From assembly GCF_001619585.1 (NCBI RefSeq), contig NZ_LQNT01000009.1:868001-932000 (forward strand): 64,000 nt of DNA. The letters are read 5' to 3'. Numbering within the stretch: position 1 is the first letter of the stretch; each line of letters starts with the position of its first letter. Made by a program: the position numbers and the translations under genes. Shown piece by piece: positions 59,970 to 64,000 of this stretch. The notes beneath the pieces are model-generated. The model worked only from the letters and a program-made list of their open reading frames with translations, did no database searches and was not told the origin of the DNA. The stretch comes from Bhargavaea cecembensis (lineage in GTDB: Bacteria > Bacillota > Bacilli > Bacillales_A > Planococcaceae).

Positions 59970-60005
59970 ACGTTTGTAAGATTTGGTAGCAATTATTACA
60001 AACGT
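59970..60005. promoter_or_regulatory. 10-bp inverted repeat upstream of the NlpC/P60 gene
   Basis: ACGTTTGTAA (59970-59979) and TTACAAACGT (59996-60005), perfect arms with a 16-nt spacer. It includes TGTAA WalR-like half-sites. Confidence 0.6.
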
Positions 60006-60014
60006 GAAGCATTT

Positions 60015-60031
60015 TGTAATCTAACTGTAAT
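60015..60031 (+). promoter_or_regulatory. WalR (YycF) box
   Basis: TGTAAT-CTAAC-TGTAAT is an exact match to the WalR consensus TGTWAH-N5-TGTWAH. It lies 123 bp upstream of a cell-wall hydrolase. An extended -10 (TGC-TAAAAT, 60051-60059) is 20 bp downstream, so the box overlaps the -35 region, as at activated WalR promoters. Confidence 0.8.
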
Positions 60032-60153
60032 CTATTAATCTCTATGACTCTGCTAAAATGAGCAATAGATTATATACACGGGTAGAAATCTCTAAACTTA
60101 TGATTAATAACAGTGCCATATAAAAACAACTCTAAAACCAGGGGGAAATAACG

Positions 60154-61281
60154 TTGAAAAAAATCGTATTCTCGGCTTTGACCACTGCAGCACTTGCTAC
60201 GTTTATCGCCACTGGCGACGCAGAAGCTTCATCTGACACATATCAAGTCAAATCCGGTGACACCCTTTGGAAAATCGCTTCCCAAAACAATGTCAGCGTT
60301 TCATCCCTGAAAAGCTATAACAACCTCAGCGGTGACCTAATCCTCCCGGGTCAGGTACTGAAACTTGCCGCTTCGAACAACGCTCAACCAACATCCTCCA
60401 CCAAGGTTGCTTCCAAGCCCGTCAGCCAATCTTCGGCCTCAACCTACACCGTCAAGCGCGGTGATACACTGAGCAAGATTGCGTCTGTGCATAGGACAAG
60501 CGTATCCAATATTAAGTCGCTCAATGGCCTTCGCAGTGACCTGATCCTCGTCGGACAAGTTCTGAAAGTCAGCGGTACTGCAACTACTGCTTCTGCGCCA
60601 TCGAAGACCACATCCACATCCACAACCAAGACCACGTCAGCTTCGACGACTTCTTCCAATACTTCGTCCTATACCGTTAAGTCGGGAGATACCCTTGGCG
60701 GAATCGCCAGAAAGCACGGCACCACTTATCGCAAGATTATGGACCTGAACGGCCTTAAGTCGACTATGATCTATCCGGGACAAAAGCTTAAGGTAAGCGG
60801 AACGCCTGTCAAGACAACACAAAAAGTATCCGGATCGTCGGATTCTTCAAAAGTCGTCCAGGCATCTGCTTCCAAAACTGAAGCTTCGACTTCCGCTTCC
60901 CCTTCACTCTCCAAGTTTGTTTCGATTGCCCAAGGTCTAAAGGGCATCCCATACAAGTGGGGCGGCACGACAACCGCCGGTTTTGACTGCAGCGGGTACA
61001 TTTACTATGTACTGAAGCAAGCAGGCGTCAGCCATTCCCGTACATCGGCTGCCGGCTACTACGACCGTTCCTTCGACATCAGCAACCCGCAGCCAGGCGA
61101 CTTCGTATTCTTCCGCGGTACTTACGGCGGTGCGAATCACGTCTCGCACATGGGCTTCTACCTGGGCAACGGCAAGTTCATCCACGCCAGCTCTTCACAG
61201 GGCATTACGGTCAGCAGCGTGAACGACAGCTACTGGGGCAAATTCAAGCGTGAGTACAAGCGTCACTACTCCGCACTATAA
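60154..61281 (+). CDS. Three-LysM NlpC/P60 peptidoglycan DL-endopeptidase
   Basis: 375 aa from a TTG behind AGGGGGAAATAACG. Signal peptide about 1-25. LysM domains at about 30-72, 97-140 and 172-215 (YQVKSGDTLWKIAS, YTVKRGDTLSKIAS, YTVKSGDTLGGIAR), separated by Ser/Thr-rich linkers. The C-terminal NlpC/P60 domain (254-375) has the triad Cys279 (FDCSG), His332 (HVSHMG) and His344 (FIHASS). LytE/LytF/CwlS-type enzymes of this layout cut D-Glu-meso-DAP bonds in the wall. The perfect WalR box upstream fits control by the essential WalRK system. Monocistronic with a strong terminator. Confidence 0.93.
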   Translation: MKKIVFSALTTAALATFIATGDAEASSDTYQVKSGDTLWKIASQNNVSVSSLKSYNNLSGDLILPGQVLKLAASNNAQPTSSTKVASKPVSQSSASTYTVKRGDTLSKIASVHRTSVSNIKSLNGLRSDLILVGQVLKVSGTATTASAPSKTTSTSTTKTTSASTTSSNTSSYTVKSGDTLGGIARKHGTTYRKIMDLNGLKSTMIYPGQKLKVSGTPVKTTQKVSGSSDSSKVVQASASKTEASTSASPSLSKFVSIAQGLKGIPYKWGGTTTAGFDCSGYIYYVLKQAGVSHSRTSAAGYYDRSFDISNPQPGDFVFFRGTYGGANHVSHMGFYLGNGKFIHASSSQGITVSSVNDSYWGKFKREYKRHYSAL

Positions 61282-61300
61282 AATTTTCTCTAATCGGGTA

Positions 61301-61342
61301 AAACCCTTGGACTCTTCTTTCCGGAAGGTCCAAGGGTTTTTG
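61301..61342 (+). terminator. Terminator of the NlpC/P60 gene
   Basis: AAACCCTTGGAC ... GTCCAAGGGTTT followed by TTTG. The remaining 61343-61480 shows no gene. Confidence 0.88.
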
Positions 61343-61495
61343 TATTCTCTAATAACTTTATTACAGGACTTCCCCCTCCCCTTCTCGAAAAGAAACTGTA
61401 ACCGGCAAGCGGTACGATCTGTCGCTTCACCATGACCCGCCTCTGCAACCGCGCCGCTCCTACCGGTCATCTCGTAACAAACAGGAGGCACAATC

Positions 61496-62752
61496 ATGTC
61501 AGCATATCCGATTGATGAGATCCGAAAGCAGTTTCCGGCCCTTGGGCGCACGTATCACGGAAAGCCGGTCGTGTTCCTGGATGGGCCCGGCGGTTCCCAG
61601 GTGGTACAGGGCGCAATCGATGCGATGGTTGCGTATATGTCCAACGGCAATGCCAACCTGCACGGACAGTTCCCGACAAGCCGTGAGACAGAGGCGATGA
61701 TCCGGGATAGCCGGGAGGCCGTGGCAGACCTGGTGAATGCGCACCCGGACGAGGTGGCTTTCGGGCAGAATGCGACGTCACTGGCCTTTTCAATTGCCCG
61801 TGCATTGAGCAGAGACTGGAAGCCAGGCGATGAAATCGTCCTGACCGAAATGGACCATCCGGCGAACATCGATCCGTGGCTATCGGCAGCGGAGGACAAA
61901 GGGGTCAAGGTGAACTGGATTCCGGTGGACAGCGGGACACTGACGCTGGATCTGTCCAATCTGGACAGCCTCATCAGCAGCCGTACACGCCTCGTGGCGG
62001 TAACACTTGCATCGAACGCCGTCGGAACCATTCCGGATCTCCGGCCAATCATCAGGAAGGCCCGGGAAGCTGGCGCGCTAACCGCGGTCGATGCCGTCCA
62101 TGCGGTGCCGCACTTTGCGATCGACCGCGAGGAGCTGGACGCCGATTTTCTGCTGTTCTCCGCCTACAAGTTTTTCGGGCCGCATATCGGTATGGCGGTC
62201 ATCCGCTCCTCTGTTTTCAAGGAGCTGAAGCCGTATAAGGTCGCGCCGTCCGATGCGGACTATCCGGATAATCTCCAGACCGGCACCCAGAACTTCGCCG
62301 GCATCGCCGGGGTCAAGGAATCGATCGGGTTTATTGAAAGTCTTGGGAATGGGGAGACCCGCCGCGAGCGCATCCTTGACGGTTATGGCAGAATTGAGGC
62401 GCATGAAAATGCTTTGGCCGATAAGATCCGGGCTGAGTTGGGTGCCATTGAGGGCATCCGCCTCTATCAGGCACCCCATACGATCGAAAAAACTCCGACG
62501 TTCGCGTTCACGGCAGACGGGCTATCCCCTGCAGAATTCAGCCGGCGGATGGCCGATGAGCATTCCATCTTTGTGGCAGACGGTCACTTTTACGCAACCC
62601 GTCTCGCCGAGCGGGCCGGCGTGCATGAGTCCGGTTGCTGGATCCGTGCGGGGCTTGCTCCGTACAACACCGAATTCGAAATCGACCGCTTCCTCGAGGC
62701 GACCAGGGAAATCGTCCGCACCCCCGCACTGCAGGCAGGAGGCCGTGTGTGA
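61496..62752 (+). CDS. Class V aminotransferase / cysteine-desulfurase-like protein
   Basis: 418 aa, AGGAGG 7 nt before the ATG. PLP fold type I: LDGPGGSQVVQGAIDAM at 28-44, GQNATSLAFSIARAL at 90-104, TEMDHPANIDPW at 117-128, AVDAVHAVPHF at 197-207 and the PLP lysine Lys225 in FSAYKFFGPHIG. The substrate-activating cysteine of true SufS-type desulfurases is not evident; the C-terminal loop has HESGCWIRAGLAPYN. It belongs to the cysteine desulfurase-like subfamily of class V enzymes, whose substrate is often unknown. Isopenicillin-N-epimerase-like activity is an alternative. Monocistronic. Confidence 0.83.
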   Translation: MSAYPIDEIRKQFPALGRTYHGKPVVFLDGPGGSQVVQGAIDAMVAYMSNGNANLHGQFPTSRETEAMIRDSREAVADLVNAHPDEVAFGQNATSLAFSIARALSRDWKPGDEIVLTEMDHPANIDPWLSAAEDKGVKVNWIPVDSGTLTLDLSNLDSLISSRTRLVAVTLASNAVGTIPDLRPIIRKAREAGALTAVDAVHAVPHFAIDREELDADFLLFSAYKFFGPHIGMAVIRSSVFKELKPYKVAPSDADYPDNLQTGTQNFAGIAGVKESIGFIESLGNGETRRERILDGYGRIEAHENALADKIRAELGAIEGIRLYQAPHTIEKTPTFAFTADGLSPAEFSRRMADEHSIFVADGHFYATRLAERAGVHESGCWIRAGLAPYNTEFEIDRFLEATREIVRTPALQAGGRV

Positions 62753-62821
62753 TCGTGACCGGGGACACGAGCGTTTCAAGAGTTGATTGAGTGGCACCGA
62801 TACCAGAGGGTCATTTGAATG

Positions 62822-62858
62822 AGAAAAGGGATTGGAGCCTGCGCTCCAATCCCTTTCT
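62822..62858. terminator. Terminator downstream of the class V aminotransferase
   Basis: AAAGGGATTGGAGC-ctgc-GCTCCAATCCCTTT, a perfect 14-bp stem flanked by A/T tracts. It probably serves both convergent genes. Confidence 0.85.
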
Positions 62859-62884
62859 ATTGGCTGAAATTCATCTCCCATGTT

Positions 62885-62920
62885 TGCTTCACATTCGGCT
62901 AGGCTTGCTTCACATTCGAC
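62885..62920 (+). repeat. 21-bp-period intergenic repeat (2 units)
   Basis: TGCTTCACATTCG at 62885 and again at 62906, exactly 21 bp apart, between the terminator and the NamZ stop. Confidence 0.65.
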
Positions 62921-62946
62921 AATCCGCTGCAGAAGCGCCATTCATT

Positions 62947-64000
62947 TTAATACAACAGGTAGTTCTCTCTGACTTCCTTAAACGCTTCCAGTTCCTCTTC
63001 CCACTGTGCTTTCATCTCTTCGACAGTCATGCCGTTCTCGATGCCCTGACGGATCCAGCCGTTTCCGATCAGGTTGTCGAAGAAGGACGTCAGGGTAACG
63101 TTTTCCGGATACAGGTCGTGGATCGTTTTGACGATGTGGAGTCCGGTTTCTACCGGCTGGTAGTCTTCACGGTCCGTGACGTGAACCTGGATGCCGTGGG
63201 ACAGTTTGCCCGAATGCTTGGAGAACATCGGCGTAAAGGACGCCGCGCGGAAGGTGACGCCCGGGAGTTCCAGGGCGTTCAGTTCAGCCGCGAGTTCTGT
63301 GCTGTTGATGAACGGTGCGCCGATCAGTTCGAACGGCTTGGTCGTGCCTCTTCCTTCAGAGACGTTCGTCCCTTCAATGAGCGCGGTGCCCGGATAGACA
63401 AGGGCCGTGTCCAGTGTCGGCATATTCGGGGACGGCAGGACGAATGGAAGTCCGGTCTCGTCGAAGTACGATTTGCGTTTCCATTTCTTCATTTCCACGA
63501 CAGTCAGGTCCGCACCGATGCCGAATTCTGCATTAAAGAGTTTGGCGAGCTCGCCTACGGTCATGCCGTGGCGGAGCGGGATGGCGTACTGTCCGACGAA
63601 TGAGGCGAATTTCGGATCCAGCACCGGTCCTTCGACTTTCTCCCCGCCAAGCGGATTCGGACGGTCGAGGACGATGAACGGAATGCCCTTTTCTTCTGCC
63701 GCTTCCATCGCCAGCGCCATTGTGTAGATGTACGTGTAGAAGCGAGTGCCGACGTCCTGGATGTCAAAGACGAGGACATCGACATTCTCGAGCATCTCCG
63801 GTGTCGGCTTGCGCGTCTTGCCGTACAGGCTGTAGACCGGAAGGCCGGTCACTTCATCGATATAGTACTCGACATACTGGCCTGCCTGAGCGTCGCCGCG
63901 GACACCGTGCTCAGGGCCATACAGCGCCGTCAGTTCGACTTCCGGATCATTGTGGAGGAGGTCGACGATGCTGCTCAGATCCTTGTCGACGCCGGTCGGG
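62947..64000 (-). CDS. namZ: DUF1343/NamZ exo-beta-N-acetylmuramidase (5' end outside window)
   Basis: The frame is open from the window edge (first whole codon at 63999, reading PTGVDKDLSS) to the stop at 62947, about 350 codons. The N-terminus, with any signal peptide, is missing. Family landmarks: ALYGPEHGVRGDAQAG, VFDIQDVGTRFYTYIYTMALAMEAA, IVLDRPNPLGGEKVEGP, PLRHGMTVGELAKLFN, and SEGRGTTKPFELIGAPF. NamZ removes terminal MurNAc from peptidoglycan fragments in Bacillus muropeptide recycling. An internal GTG at 63852 is inside the conserved domain and is not the start. Usual neighbours of the recycling operon would lie beyond the right edge. Confidence 0.9.
   Translation of the reverse strand, partial: PTGVDKDLSSIVDLLHNDPEVELTALYGPEHGVRGDAQAGQYVEYYIDEVTGLPVYSLYGKTRKPTPEMLENVDVLVFDIQDVGTRFYTYIYTMALAMEAAEEKGIPFIVLDRPNPLGGEKVEGPVLDPKFASFVGQYAIPLRHGMTVGELAKLFNAEFGIGADLTVVEMKKWKRKSYFDETGLPFVLPSPNMPTLDTALVYPGTALIEGTNVSEGRGTTKPFELIGAPFINSTELAAELNALELPGVTFRAASFTPMFSKHSGKLSHGIQVHVTDREDYQPVETGLHIVKTIHDLYPENVTLTSFFDNLIGNGWIRQGIENGMTVEEMKAQWEEELEAFKEVRENYLLY

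Overview
The window looks like chromosome of an aerobic, moderately GC-rich Gram-positive Bacillales bacterium (Planococcaceae/Bacillaceae-like). The support is strong AGGAGG-type ribosome sites, frequent GTG/TTG starts, CcpA cre-like sites, a TPP riboswitch ahead of ykoFEDC, YvbH, YetF and YczE family proteins, a WalR box ahead of a LysM-NlpC/P60 hydrolase, and a NamZ muramidase. No transposase, integrase, rRNA or tRNA was seen. The genus is not determined.

Region 1 (1-25 kb) is an aromatic meta-cleavage supercluster, nearly all on the minus strand. Module A (20963-17389) and module B (17157-11676) each combine an acyl-CoA-dehydrogenase-fold flavin monooxygenase, a short flavin reductase, an extradiol dioxygenase and a C-C bond hydrolase. 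Module B adds a fumarylacetoacetate-hydrolase-family enzyme and a dienoate hydratase. Module C (11364-3765) starts with a third extradiol dioxygenase. It continues with a stand-alone FAD synthetase-like protein, an isocitrate lyase/PEP mutase-family lyase, two FAD_binding_2 dehydrogenases, an SDR, an HbpS/GlcG-like protein and a cysteine-less Asp/Glu-racemase-fold protein. A fourth, partial monooxygenase lies at the left edge. Two regulators carrying a DmpR/XylR-like phenol sensor (V4R) joined to a PucR-type helix-turn-helix, not a sigma-54 ATPase, sit at either end. An MFS permease and a secreted SMP-30 lactonase-like protein follow.

Region 2 (25.7-29.3 kb) is a TPP-riboswitch-controlled thiamine/HMP ECF-type transporter, ykoFEDC.

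Region 3 (29.4-48 kb) is a catechol ortho-cleavage (3-oxoadipate) cluster flanked by two copies of an arylsulfatase cassette. The right cassette has an intact formylglycine-generating enzyme (FGE). In the left cassette the FGE is a pseudogene. An IclR (PcaR/PcaU-like) regulator lies next to catA. The same three-half-site motif (TGTACG-N5-CGTACA, then CGTACA about 19 bp on) occurs ahead of catA/iclR, ahead of the lactonase-transporter-CoA-transferase-cycloisomerase-thiolase operon, and ahead of both sulfatase cassettes. I infer one regulon for desulfating aryl sulfates outside the membrane and funnelling the phenolic product through catechol. No muconolactone isomerase of the usual kind is present; a double-domain carboxymuconolactone-decarboxylase-like protein may fill the step. 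YetF, YvbH and an FAD amine oxidoreductase are interspersed.

Region 4 (48-57 kb) holds a YczE-like membrane protein with a divergent LysR regulator. Next is an operon for CoA-activation and cleavage of a branched organic acid: class III CoA transferase, DUF3311 + Na+/solute symporter, MFS, flavin reductase, HMG-CoA-lyase-like. A GntR regulator is divergent, with a palindromic operator between.

Region 5 (57-64 kb) is mostly cell-wall housekeeping: an amidase with four near-identical peptidoglycan-binding repeats, a LysM3-NlpC/P60 endopeptidase, a class V aminotransferase and a partial NamZ muramidase. Non-coding surprises include exact 21-bp-period minisatellites in three intergenic regions and an inverted pair of about 115-bp palindromic elements at 1.3-1.7 kb.
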